This document shows, piece after piece, positions 1-9,001 of a stretch of 64,000 nucleotides of DNA; positions within the stretch are counted from its first letter, which is position 1, and each line of letters opens with the position of its first letter. The DNA lies in the NCBI GenBank assembly GCA_017437005.1, contig JAFSBZ010000026.1, positions 1 through 64,000 of the forward strand, given 5' to 3'. The notes below the pieces were generated by a model. The model made no database searches. It saw only the letters and a program-made list of their open reading frames with translations, and had not been told where the DNA came from. The position numbers and the translations under genes were made by a program. Source of the DNA: Clostridia bacterium. GTDB taxonomy: Bacteria; Bacillota; Clostridia; Oscillospirales; Acutalibacteraceae.

Positions 1-418
1 GCACGATCTGAAAAGTATCGATTGCAACGAGAACGGTATCGGGATGCTCTTTCACGAACACACGGATTTCATCGCAGAGACCTTCGGCAAGCGTATGCGC
101 CGCCGTTGCAAAGAAAGCGTTGGAAGGGACATCATCTGTGATTAAACACAGTCGTTCTTGCACACGCCTGAGCGTATCTTCCAAGCAAAGATACAGCGTT
201 GTACCTTTGGTGGTCGGCATATCCCACACGCTTTCTCCTTTGGCGATGCGGATACATATATCCAGCACCCACCACGATTTACCGATTTTAGGTGCACCGC
301 CGAGGATCGTTATTCCTTGCGGCAGCAGAGTGTCGATACAAAACTTGGTCGGCTCCAGTCTTGTATCCATTAGGGTTTCACCGTCTATAACGGCGAGCTT
401 ATTTTTCTTTTCGCTCAT
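1..418 (-). CDS. RepA-like AAA ATPase, N-terminal part (runs off window)
   Basis: The frame is open from an ATG at 418 to the window edge, so about 139 N-terminal residues are seen. The start is supported by GAAAGGATGTG a few bases upstream. The protein shows a Walker A motif GGAPKIGKS near residue 42 and a hydrophobic strand ending in Asp (DTVLVAID) near residue 130 that fits Walker B. This is the layout of AAA_25/RepA-type ATPases, which act in replication of plasmids and integrative elements, often beside a primase. Family assignment rests on the motifs and order only. Its presence suggests the left end of the window lies inside a mobile element. The rest of the protein and its partners are outside the window. 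Confidence 0.7.
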   Translation of the reverse strand, partial: MSEKKNKLAVIDGETLMDTRLEPTKFCIDTLLPQGITILGGAPKIGKSWWVLDICIRIAKGESVWDMPTTKGTTLYLCLEDTLRRVQERLCLITDDVPSNAFFATAAHTLAEGLCDEIRVFVKEHPDTVLVAIDTFQIV

Positions 419-945
419 ATAAATCACATCCTTTCAAACATTTTTGAGGAAAAGAAACTGCTTTCCACAAAAAAGTGGGGCAGTATTCATATTGCATAGA
501 GACATAAAATCGAGTTATCTCTACTATAGGCACACCTCTCATACAAGAACTGCGCTTACAACTGCGGATGGCGACTGTTTGCCTGTGAGAGAAAGTTCAT
601 AGGATTTTCTCGCTCTCCACAGATTTTTTGTCTGTTCACCCGACGTTGTTCCTACGCTCTTTTCTTGACCGCGTTTCGCTTACGGTGGTTGTTCTTCGCT
701 CGCCGTGTCCTCTTGCGAGGGCGCATCGTTTGCGCCTTTCTCCTACAGCACGATCCGCGGATCGCTGTCATAGCAAAGCCACCGCCGCATATCTTATCGG
801 CAGATCATTCAGTTTTAAGGACAGGCTTTCTTTTTTTGCCCGTCTGTGATATAATTGTAAAATGAAAATAACACCTTCGGGGTGAGAAGGTGTTTTGAAG
901 AAAAATACACAAAGTTCGCTTTTACACAAAAAAGGTGGTAGATAT
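419..945. other. Gene-free, GC-richer stretch between divergent genes
   Basis: No convincing gene is visible on either strand. Positions roughly 530 to 800 are clearly richer in G and C than the neighbouring genes, and the frames there are broken by stops. A short basic minus-strand frame (about 24 codons near 755 to 680) has a possible ribosome site, but nothing else supports it. A TATAAT at 850-855 has no good -35 partner. A perfect 9-bp inverted repeat (870-878 with 886-894, ending in TT) lies just before the next gene and could be a small terminator or leader hairpin. Confidence 0.5.
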
Positions 946-1926
946 ATGCAGATGCTGGACCCACAAATCGGGTTATATGTAACTTTAGAAAACGACGGCT
1001 GTATAAAAAGAAATCTCATCACAGAATCGGGAGAACAGGAATTGCCTGTTACCACGATCAAGGATGAGATCATAGAGTTCTCGGAATTGAACTTCGGGCC
1101 ATACTCAAAAGCCGTAGATATTATTCACGAAATTGCAGATAGCATCAGCGTCGAAGGTAAACGCAAGTTATCAAAAGAGGCTCGCAGCAATTATGAGCGC
1201 CTCACTTCGGTAATCGATATCCTGATCAACGAGTTAAAAGAAAATTCTTTGGTTGCTTCTCTGCTCACGGAGACTATGATTGAGGACACCGTTCCTATCT
1301 TTGATGATTCGATTGTAAGCATCGAGATCACAAAAGCTATACTCCCGACACTGCTTCGAGCAATCGTTGATTTCAATTTGTTTGTTAATGATACTTTTTA
1401 TAATATTTATACCGGCAACACCATTGATGAAGACGGTGAGCATTATTTCCTTTCGCAAATCATGTTGAGACAAGAACTGACTTTTGAAGGAGAACTTACA
1501 GCACGGTATTTCTTTCGTAATCTACCGGATTATTATATTTTTCTATTGATGCAGTTTCTGTCTGGCAAACCTCAGGTCGTTCGCTGCGAATGTTGCGGTA
1601 AATACTTTGTCCCTAAAACCAATAAGGCAACCAAGTACTGCGACCGCATTCTTAAAGATAGTAAGACCTGCAAGGAGCTTGCGCCTAGCCTGAAGCATAA
1701 AAAGATGGTTTTGACCGACAAGGTTGTTGAAGCATTCGACAGAGCAAAGCGAAAAATGTACCGCCGTTATGAGCGTAATGACGGTAAGATTTATATGTCA
1801 CCCAAAGGCATAACCTATGATGATTTTTATGTTTGGAACGATGCGGCAACCGAGGCAAGAGATAAATATCTGCGCGGTGAATTAACTGCGGAAGAGGCAT
1901 TGAAAATTATTGAAGTAAACGATTAA
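946..1926 (+). CDS. Cys-rich (zinc-finger-like) protein, possibly DUF6076 family
   Basis: This 326-residue protein is read from ATG 946, which sits at good distance from AAAGGTGG. The frame stays open upstream to a TTG at 895, but that part overlaps a hairpin and has no ribosome site. The first two thirds look helical and acidic. Near residues 210-240 lie CECCGKYF, then a YC and a further Cys (TCKEL), the pattern of a treble-clef or zinc-ribbon finger. The C-terminal part is basic and then acidic. The pattern recalls DUF6076 proteins of Clostridia mobile elements; this is from memory and not checked. No function can be given. It converges on the six-gene operon, with a shared terminator between them. 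Confidence 0.65.
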   Translation: MQMLDPQIGLYVTLENDGCIKRNLITESGEQELPVTTIKDEIIEFSELNFGPYSKAVDIIHEIADSISVEGKRKLSKEARSNYERLTSVIDILINELKENSLVASLLTETMIEDTVPIFDDSIVSIEITKAILPTLLRAIVDFNLFVNDTFYNIYTGNTIDEDGEHYFLSQIMLRQELTFEGELTARYFFRNLPDYYIFLLMQFLSGKPQVVRCECCGKYFVPKTNKATKYCDRILKDSKTCKELAPSLKHKKMVLTDKVVEAFDRAKRKMYRRYERNDGKIYMSPKGITYDDFYVWNDAATEARDKYLRGELTAEEALKIIEVND

Positions 1927-2008
1927 CCCCGTACAATCAAACAGAAATAGTTTCATCGAACCGAAGGCCGTTTCGGATAAAACAAACGGCTACAAAGTCA
2001 AAACGAAA

Positions 2009-2074
2009 AAATACCCACCGGATGTTATGGCAAAGTTCACTGTTGAACCGCCGCATTCGGTGGGTATTTTTATT
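2009..2074. terminator. Bidirectional terminator between converging genes
   Basis: A 12-bp perfect stem (2009-2020 with 2058-2069) is followed by T-rich sequence on both strands. It lies between the stop of the Cys-rich gene on plus and the end of the six-gene operon on minus, so it can serve both. Confidence 0.75.
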
Positions 2075-2173
2075 ATGCATCAAATTGCAATTAAATTGAG
2101 TGAGTTAAACCGTTCTAGTTTTCACACTACTACGAGCTAGGGAAGATAAAAACTTTAAAGCATAAAACTGTAT

Positions 2174-2650
2174 TCACCATATCGACAGAGAGGCGAAAAC
2201 GGTAATGTAGCCGCTTTGCGAAACAACAGTTTCACTGGCTACCACCTTTATTTCCTTGATCGCACATTTGCGATTTTCCATAGCTTCCTGCAACATTAAG
2301 TTAACCTGGCATATTGCTTCTTGTTTGGAGCAACAAGAAGAATACTCCATAATAACGCCTACTTTGTCTTCATCTTGAGGAATTGCCACTCCCACTGCAG
2401 CAGAGATTGTTGCACCTTCTTGATTTGATGTCAACGACGCATAAGCAGTATGCAAAATCGAACCTTCCTTCAAAGATACAGTATCACATTCTGAACTTCC
2501 TGCCGGCAAAATACTGCTAATTTTGACCAAATTGTAATTAGCAATTCCTGAACTCAATAATGCGCTGTCGAAACTTGTTAAAGGTGTTTGTCCCCTGCCT
2601 ATGCCTTGCGTTAAATAATAAAACATTTTATTCATCATTCCATATTCCAT
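2174..2650 (-). CDS. Pyruvoyl-dependent arginine decarboxylase homologue
   Basis: The family makes agmatine from arginine, using a pyruvoyl group formed by self-cleavage between two serines. Here TPLTSFDSALLSSGI and NLVKISSILPAG align closely with the archaeal enzymes, as recalled from Methanocaldococcus. The Ser-Ser pair, the Asp of FDSALL and the Glu of VIMEYS are all kept. ISAAVGVAIP and the CSKQEA helix also match. The length of 158 residues is normal for the family. The ATG at 2650 overlaps the upstream gene; an ATG at 2635, in an ATGA-type overlap, is an alternative. It is the last gene of the six-gene operon. No usual polyamine genes are nearby, so the true substrate may differ. Confidence 0.85.
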   Translation of the reverse strand: MEYGMMNKMFYYLTQGIGRGQTPLTSFDSALLSSGIANYNLVKISSILPAGSSECDTVSLKEGSILHTAYASLTSNQEGATISAAVGVAIPQDEDKVGVIMEYSSCCSKQEAICQVNLMLQEAMENRKCAIKEIKVVASETVVSQSGYITVFASLSIW

Positions 2651-5600
2651 AGTTGCGTACCGCGTTTTTTATGTTGTTTCTTTTAAAGTGAGAAAAATCA
2701 TTTTTTCGATCACAGTAAAATGTTTCGATCAATTTGATGGTTCTCAACTTACTAGCTCCTCTTTGTCCAAGCAATTCTAGATAGAAATCCAATCTACGTT
2801 CGTTGCCTTCCACGTCTTTATCGTCTGATATAGCATTCCTGTATATATTAAATGCACCATTAATAAGATCCAGAAGTATTTCACCGCAACCATTTTCTCG
2901 CTGAGAAACAGACGGAATAAATATCGGGAAAACCTTGAAATCAGGGTTATCTCTCCTTCGCTCAACAAGTAATTCAATTTCCTTAAAGCACTTATCTTGT
3001 TCCACCGGAAGTAACTCTTTTCCAACTTCGGTTTGTCGCATTGGACACATATAGTCAAAGCTTAAATAGACAAATGCACCAACACAATCCTCACTTTGAA
3101 TATATCCTTCAATTTCCATATTAAATTCATCAGTAAAGTTTTTAACATCAATAGCTACCTCTAATTTATCTTTAAATTCCTTTTGAAGGTATACGACATC
3201 GCTATACACTGGGACACAAAGTTCGGCAGTACGATTTTTCGATTTGTAACTAATGAAGTAATACTTTTTATCTTTAGACCAAGGGGCGATCTGTCTTTCC
3301 AGTTTGGAAAGTTGACTTTCCGAATCAGACAAAACATTCGAACGATTCAAACCTATATTTGCATCTCTCTCATCTTTAATGTAGTCATTAATATCGCACA
3401 ACTTTTGACACAACAATCGTTGTAGTTTAGGAGTTGTGCTCATTTCTTGTGGCAATGTGAATAATACCCATCGCTGAGGGTTATAAACACTACCATCCCT
3501 CAGTAGCAAAAAAACACTTTTTTCAAGAAGAACTCCCATGTAAGAATACAAGTATTCGCGTAAAGCCCTATAATGCTGAGAAGATTCGTTTGCAAATGTA
3601 AACAGATTGAAACATTCGCCGGACTTATCGCATTCTTTATGAAAATTTTCGGTTCTTCTTAAATGATGTTCGCCTCTCGAATTCTTGTAAAGATTAGACA
3701 AAGCAAATATGATATCATGCTCTGTATTATAGAGTTGAGTTTTATTTTTCTGTTTGTTACTTTCCACTTTTATAGTATCAGAAAAAATATATGCTCTATT
3801 ATCAAATGCCTTGTTGGATTGCACATCAAATGCGTGGCAACTAACACTGCTATTTTCACTTGATTCGAAATAGAAAATATATCCAATTGAATCGGCGCAC
3901 GCTCGTATTCTATCCAAAAGTAGAACCTTACCGCTTTTGCTTATTTGAGTTTTGTTCGGGAAGCAGGAACCAAAGCTATATCCCCAATCCGAGATATCTC
4001 TCCATTGGATGTTTTCAGTGATCCCAAAGTCCGATTTTTCTAAGAAAATCAGTGTCTCGCATGACTGGGCATCAAAAGCAATATCTTCATCAACCGGCGA
4101 AATAACATATGAATTTAACGGGGTACTCAAACGCTGCAAATGCTTTTCCAGCATAGAGAACATGCATCCAAAAAGCATTGCAGATTTAAGATTGGAAATC
4201 ACGCAAAAGATGGAAAAATCAGAACATTCATTTTCTATTTCCTTTAATTTGTCTCGAAAGATAGTCTGTTTATCGGGCGTCAATCCCGAAATATCTACAA
4301 ATATGTTGTGACGATCAACTCTTGTTTCATGACTATCAAATCTTACAATTAATTCTATGAAGTTTAAATCTTCTTCGTAATTATTATCGTCAACAGTAAT
4401 AACAATATTGGACGTGTCTTTGGGGAGATGATTAAAAAGTGTTTTTCTTGTTCCGTCATTAGTCGCAAAATCTTTGAAATTAAATTTGTTTGTATATGTT
4501 GAAAAATAGATTTTATTACGTTCGGCGGCGTTTAGAAGTTCATCGTAATCTCCGCGACATACAAGTTGTCCACCACATGATAGTGTAAAAATATGGAACT
4601 GAGCTTCTTTATTTCTATCTTTACATTGTTCGTTTGGATTAAAATCACAAGGAGAATTATAGATTTCAGAGAGTTTCGAATACAAATTATAAAAACTCAG
4701 TTCAATATTATTAGCACTATTTTGATCAGTATTAATATCACAACACAACTGCAAAATTAAATAAGACTCTTTTAAAAAATCCCATTCGTCAGAAATTGCA
4801 GTATGAATAGAATAGTGCATATCAATCGACATGAATTCTTCGTACACTTCTGCTAATTTCTTTTTATCTTTTTCGCTAACTCTGCCATTTCTTCTTAAAC
4901 TTTCAAAAGCTTTTAGAAGAATCTCTTTCATGTTCACAACATTATAATATGTATTGGCTATTGAATCTCCAGAAAGTCGTGAATACTCAAAAAATCTTTC
5001 TTTACTTTTATCAGCAATCTGCTTGCGAGAAAATATGGAGAAATACCAGCAATAGAAATCTATTTGGGCAATTTGTCGTTCGATTTTTTTTATTCTGTTG
5101 TCTTTCTCTTCATCGGAAACAACATTTTCAAACTCTTCTTTCCACTTGCCAAGAAGTTTCTCTCTTCCAGTATTTAATACATCAAGAGAAGAGAAATATT
5201 CTCCATTCTCAGCTTTTAAAGTGGCATAACAAGTTATATAGTCATCACCCAAAATTGACATCAATTTTTCCGCAATTCTTAATAAAATTGCCTGTTTTTG
5301 ATCTTGCTTTTGATATAAATCCTTATTTCGTAGTTGCGTTTTATATGCCGCATCACTTAAAATGCATACGCGAATCTCACTTAAGCAATGTGACAGTATA
5401 TGGGCGATTTGAATTAAATATTTGTTGTAAACATTATCGTCTATCAACCCATCAGAATAGTATTGCTCTAAAATATTAAATACACAGTAAGTTTCAGAAT
5501 TGCTAAGTGTTTTTATTATGGGATACAAATCCTCATATTGCTCTGCGCATTCTATGATTTTAATAATAATGTCATTGTTATCTTCGTTTGCTGTTGACAA

Positions 5601-6188
5601 GACATTATAACCAATCAAAAACTCTATCGCCTTACCCAATTGTTCACGCCTTTTTTGGATGTCGGCAGATAATCCCAAATATTCAAGACAATATGCTTTT
5701 AAACACCGTTTGTGTAAACGCAAAACCGAGATTTGCTCAGATGATTCGAGTGATTTTTCTTGCTTTATCGATTTATTCAACAACCTCAAAGCATTATCAT
5801 ATCGATGAGTCTTAAAATTCAGCAGAGCAAAATAATAGAAAATCTTCTCATCACAATCAGAATCATCCCAAAACCTTGAAAAGACAGCATTATTTAATTC
5901 GTCCAGGCGTTTCAAAAATACACGTTGGGGAAGTGTAACATATAGCGCATATGGACCATCGTGAGTTCCTTTGCGCATTGCTTGCTCGCGTATTTCTCTG
6001 TCGTCCTCAATATTAGGAGAATTGAGAGTTTTATCCCAAACGACACACTGAGTATATTTTAATGCAATAAATTCTTTGAGAGAATTTACATCTTGGCACA
6101 TCGCTTCAATATCAGAATCGACATCAAAAACTTGTGTGTATTTAGTGTACTCATTTTGTTCTATCTCTCTAATCTTCTCCCACATCAT
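2628..6188 (-). CDS. Large protein with C-terminal TIR domain
   Basis: This 1186-residue protein is the largest product of the operon. Residues about 974-1110 look like a TIR domain: the opening strand YYFISYKSKN, a VAIDVKNF strand, an Ile-Glu helix (MEIEGYIQSEDCVGAFVYLS) and a Glu after a Cys-Pro turn (MCPMRQTEVGKE), where TIR NADases keep their catalytic Glu. The N-terminal 450 residues are helical and partly TPR-like (FALLNFKTHRYDNALRLLNKS). The middle (about 500-950) looks alpha/beta but matches nothing I know. The likely role, by analogy with bacterial immune TIR proteins, is a sensor-effector that cleaves NAD or makes a nucleotide signal. The start is ATG 6188, 23 bases after the ferredoxin gene; a second ATG follows at once. 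Confidence 0.75.
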   Translation of the reverse strand: MMWEKIREIEQNEYTKYTQVFDVDSDIEAMCQDVNSLKEFIALKYTQCVVWDKTLNSPNIEDDREIREQAMRKGTHDGPYALYVTLPQRVFLKRLDELNNAVFSRFWDDSDCDEKIFYYFALLNFKTHRYDNALRLLNKSIKQEKSLESSEQISVLRLHKRCLKAYCLEYLGLSADIQKRREQLGKAIEFLIGYNVLSTANEDNNDIIIKIIECAEQYEDLYPIIKTLSNSETYCVFNILEQYYSDGLIDDNVYNKYLIQIAHILSHCLSEIRVCILSDAAYKTQLRNKDLYQKQDQKQAILLRIAEKLMSILGDDYITCYATLKAENGEYFSSLDVLNTGREKLLGKWKEEFENVVSDEEKDNRIKKIERQIAQIDFYCWYFSIFSRKQIADKSKERFFEYSRLSGDSIANTYYNVVNMKEILLKAFESLRRNGRVSEKDKKKLAEVYEEFMSIDMHYSIHTAISDEWDFLKESYLILQLCCDINTDQNSANNIELSFYNLYSKLSEIYNSPCDFNPNEQCKDRNKEAQFHIFTLSCGGQLVCRGDYDELLNAAERNKIYFSTYTNKFNFKDFATNDGTRKTLFNHLPKDTSNIVITVDDNNYEEDLNFIELIVRFDSHETRVDRHNIFVDISGLTPDKQTIFRDKLKEIENECSDFSIFCVISNLKSAMLFGCMFSMLEKHLQRLSTPLNSYVISPVDEDIAFDAQSCETLIFLEKSDFGITENIQWRDISDWGYSFGSCFPNKTQISKSGKVLLLDRIRACADSIGYIFYFESSENSSVSCHAFDVQSNKAFDNRAYIFSDTIKVESNKQKNKTQLYNTEHDIIFALSNLYKNSRGEHHLRRTENFHKECDKSGECFNLFTFANESSQHYRALREYLYSYMGVLLEKSVFLLLRDGSVYNPQRWVLFTLPQEMSTTPKLQRLLCQKLCDINDYIKDERDANIGLNRSNVLSDSESQLSKLERQIAPWSKDKKYYFISYKSKNRTAELCVPVYSDVVYLQKEFKDKLEVAIDVKNFTDEFNMEIEGYIQSEDCVGAFVYLSFDYMCPMRQTEVGKELLPVEQDKCFKEIELLVERRRDNPDFKVFPIFIPSVSQRENGCGEILLDLINGAFNIYRNAISDDKDVEGNERRLDFYLELLGQRGASKLRTIKLIETFYCDRKNDFSHFKRNNIKNAVRNYGIWNDE

Positions 6189-6211
6189 TTTTGCATCCTT
6201 TTCTATGTAAG

Positions 6212-6832
6212 TTATTTCAAATCAACCAATTTCTTAAAGAATTCTTCTTTCTGCTCGTCATCATAGTATCCTTCTATTACTCCACTAATGTTGCCATCTT
6301 TTAATACTACTAATGCAGGGAATTCGCTAATATTACAAATATTGCAGATATCTTCATCCGACAAGCATACTTTGGTGTATGTAACATTATCACCATTACC
6401 AAAAAGCGCTTTTATTTCTTCCACACGAATAGAATGTAACAAGCATTGGATAGACTCATCTTTAAAGAACTCAAACAAAATATACGGCGATGTTGTTTTA
6501 TTTTTGAACTCGTCAAGCACGGAGTTTTCTATGAATTCTTCGATAGGCGCTGCACCGTATCTTTCAACGTTTAATTCTTCCAATGTTCTTGTTTCTTCTT
6601 CGACTTCTTTATTTTTGCGTTCATAGTCTTCATCATCAATTCCCCAGAGAATTGCTTCGACAGGACAATTATCGGCGCATAAACCACAATCAATGCATTC
6701 GGCTGCATTGTATCCTATCATTTGGTTTTCTTCATCCCAATACATTGCTCCGGTAGGGCATACTTCAATACCACCACATTCTTTTGCGTTATCGCAAATA
6801 TTACGATTAATAATAACTCTTCCTTTTTTCAT
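6212..6832 (-). CDS. Ferredoxin domain fused to thioredoxin-like domain
   Basis: In this 206-residue protein, residues 1-65 form a bacterial-type ferredoxin. The second motif is a full CxxCxxCxxxCP (ECIDCGLCADNCP). The first has only Cys13, Cys19 and Cys25-Pro, so that cluster is unusual. Residues about 120-206 read as a thioredoxin fold with the cis-proline strand FPALVVLKDG. The place of the usual CxxC holds SIQC, so only one Cys is left. It probably passes electrons to the radical SAM enzyme or accepts sulfur from the desulfurase next to it; this is inference. Spacing to both neighbours is short (10 and 23 bases). The C-terminal half has a surplus of acidic residues. Confidence 0.8.
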   Translation of the reverse strand: MKKGRVIINRNICDNAKECGGIEVCPTGAMYWDEENQMIGYNAAECIDCGLCADNCPVEAILWGIDDEDYERKNKEVEEETRTLEELNVERYGAAPIEEFIENSVLDEFKNKTTSPYILFEFFKDESIQCLLHSIRVEEIKALFGNGDNVTYTKVCLSDEDICNICNISEFPALVVLKDGNISGVIEGYYDDEQKEEFFKKLVDLK

Positions 6833-6842
6833 GATGAACTCC

Positions 6843-7970
6843 TTACTTTCTTTTTAATAATTTCGTTGTTTTAATCAAAGCTTGTAAGCATTTTGTTAGC
6901 TCTTTATCAGTTGTGTCTTTTCCTATACTAACTCTTATCGGAATTTTATTAATTCCCATTGCTTTCATTACGTGTGATGGCTCTAATATCACCGAATTAC
7001 ATGCAGAACCAGATGATATACAAATATCGCCGATTTCGTTTACCATTTCGCAGATATCAATTCCGCTATAACCATCAATTAAAACACAAGAAGTATTGCA
7101 TATACGACTGTCTGTGTCACCGAGTATTTTGCTTCCTGGAATAAACTTTAAAACATTTTTCTCAAATTGATCTCGCTTTGCTTGTATTGCGCTATAGTTG
7201 TGGAATTGTGCAATATCTTCTGCAGCTTGTCCTATCGCAACAATTGACAACAGATTCTCGGTTCCTGCGCGATGGCCTTTTTCTTGATGTCCCCCTATCA
7301 TAAAAGGAGTAAAAACATCCGGATGCTTGACATACAATGCGCCTATTCCCTTAGGAGCGTAAAATTTGTGACCTGATAGTGTAAGAAAATCCACGCCAAG
7401 ATCTTGTGCATCCACATCCATTTTTCCTATCGCCTGAGTAGCGTCAGTGTGAACCAATGTTGCAGGATTTTTTTCTTTAACAATCCTAACGATTTCTTTT
7501 ATAGGGTAAATGTTGCCAATTTCATTGTTTACCATCATCACTGAAACCAATACCGTGTTTTCGGTAACGGCAGTTCCTATGTCTTTTAAATGAATTATTC
7601 CTTTTTTGTCTACCGGAACAAATGTAACATCCACATTTCTATACTTTTGATAGTGTTTTGCAGTTTCAAAAACGGCAGAATGTTCTACAGAAGACACTAT
7701 GATATGCTTTTTGGAATTTTGAGTTCCATCTACACAAGAGCTAACTACCGCATTATTGCTTTCAGTAGCGCACCCAGTAAATATTATTTGGTTTTCGTTT
7801 GCGTTGATCAATAAACCAAGGCTTTTTCGTGCTACGTGAATCTTTTGTTTAGCAATCTCGCTTTCTTTGTACATACTACTTGGATTAACAAACAAATCCA
7901 AACTCTCTCTTATTGATTGCTTAACACTTTCGCTTAGAGGAGTTGTTGCATTATAATCTAAATATATCAT
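6843..7970 (-). CDS. Cysteine desulfurase (NifS/IscS type)
   Basis: This PLP enzyme takes sulfur from cysteine and holds it as a persulfide. The 375-residue protein has the family start YLDYNATTPL, the PLP lysine in SGHKFYAPKG, the HTDATQAIGK motif and the catalytic cysteine in SSGSACNS on the mobile loop. The loop position fits group I enzymes (NifS, IscS, DndA). No scaffold gene (IscU/SufU) is beside it. The neighbours are a radical SAM enzyme and a ferredoxin-thioredoxin protein, which suggests a dedicated sulfur supply for this operon and not general Fe-S assembly. A SufC-like gene elsewhere in the window supports that view. The start is ATG 7970, 4 bases after the radical SAM stop. Confidence 0.9.
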   Translation of the reverse strand: MIYLDYNATTPLSESVKQSIRESLDLFVNPSSMYKESEIAKQKIHVARKSLGLLINANENQIIFTGCATESNNAVVSSCVDGTQNSKKHIIVSSVEHSAVFETAKHYQKYRNVDVTFVPVDKKGIIHLKDIGTAVTENTVLVSVMMVNNEIGNIYPIKEIVRIVKEKNPATLVHTDATQAIGKMDVDAQDLGVDFLTLSGHKFYAPKGIGALYVKHPDVFTPFMIGGHQEKGHRAGTENLLSIVAIGQAAEDIAQFHNYSAIQAKRDQFEKNVLKFIPGSKILGDTDSRICNTSCVLIDGYSGIDICEMVNEIGDICISSGSACNSVILEPSHVMKAMGINKIPIRVSIGKDTTDKELTKCLQALIKTTKLLKRK

Positions 7971-7974
7971 TAAA

Positions 7975-8997
7975 TCATTTCCTCCTTAATGCCGAAGTTA
8001 TGTATTGATGAAATAAAGCATTAACATCTCCACCACATCCACCAAAAACTTTGTTTTTGGCATCTTTTTGTAAAGCCTGCACTTCTGCAAATCTGTTGGT
8101 TCTGATATTATCGATTCGTGTCACAATTTCATCTATTGTCATTTCATTAAAATCGCCAACAACCTTTGTTTTAGGTTCTTGCAACCAAAACCAATGACAC
8201 GATAATCCTGTATATTCGTCAACGGTTACACGACCATCATGTCGGACATGCACTCCAGAAATAACTGCAGGGCATACTGGGACTCTATATGCTTCCCCAA
8301 CAAGCATATTTACCTGCTCTTTTATGTGCATCAATTCTTCATCGGATAAAGCAAGTTGAGAATAATAATCTTGTGCATCTCCGGAATTTTCTAATTCTGC
8401 AATTAAAGGATATATGCTGTTCGACAAACAGTCCTGAACAATATCCAATATGTCATTCTTGTTGACTTTTGTAGGAACGATAGAAGCAGCTAAATTTGTG
8501 CATCCATTTTCTATGATGACATGTTTTTTTATGCGATCAATATTAAACAACTGCTTATTAACATGCGAAACACCATATAAATTCATATTTTTGACGATGT
8601 CTCTGCTATCATATTTAAAGAGAAGATATAGAATTCTCTTATCTATATACTCAATCAATTCGGAACTTAAATTGGACAAGTTTGTAAAAATACTGCATTT
8701 GGCTTTGTATTTCTCACAAAGTTGCAAAATGTGTAACAAAATTTTTTTATTACCTATAGCGGTAGGCTCTCCCAACCCACATATAAAAACCCACTTAATA
8801 TTACCAGTTGTGAAAGCGCTTTCCAACTTATCATAAGATACATTACAAACCTTTTCACGACACGGAGAATCACAGTATATGCAATGATAATTGCATTGTC
8901 CGCCAAGTTCTATATCCAAAATTGAAAAGGTTCCCTTTTCATAGTCTCGTAAACATTTATCGGCCACCTCTTGTGACCAAGGCATATACTCTATCAT
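7975..8997 (-). CDS. Radical SAM enzyme
   Basis: This 340-residue protein carries the [4Fe-4S]/SAM motif CNYHCIYC at Cys35, Cys39 and Cys42, followed by two more cysteines (46 and 51). A GLGEPT stretch fits the GGEP SAM-binding motif of the family. The C-terminal third has further cysteines (VPVCPAV, LSCHWFW, GGCGGD) around a strand HVRHDGRVTV like that seen in SPASM or twitch-type auxiliary cluster domains. It therefore probably has a second cluster. The substrate is unknown. The gene lies 4 bases from both neighbours, so it is translated with the phosphoribosyltransferase and the desulfurase. It is not a MiaB, QueE or MoaA that I can recognise. Confidence 0.85.
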   Translation of the reverse strand: MIEYMPWSQEVADKCLRDYEKGTFSILDIELGGQCNYHCIYCDSPCREKVCNVSYDKLESAFTTGNIKWVFICGLGEPTAIGNKKILLHILQLCEKYKAKCSIFTNLSNLSSELIEYIDKRILYLLFKYDSRDIVKNMNLYGVSHVNKQLFNIDRIKKHVIIENGCTNLAASIVPTKVNKNDILDIVQDCLSNSIYPLIAELENSGDAQDYYSQLALSDEELMHIKEQVNMLVGEAYRVPVCPAVISGVHVRHDGRVTVDEYTGLSCHWFWLQEPKTKVVGDFNEMTIDEIVTRIDNIRTNRFAEVQALQKDAKNKVFGGCGGDVNALFHQYITSALRRK

Positions 8998-9001
8998 AGC
9001 T

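Noticed and set aside
628..865. Plus-strand frames in the GC-richer stretch near the left end
   Set aside because: No ribosome sites, repetitive basic and Cys/Ser-rich text, and no family resemblance.
2628..6188. Thoeris system
   Set aside because: A TIR domain is present, but no ThsA-type SLOG or SIR2 effector is nearby and the protein is far larger than ThsB.
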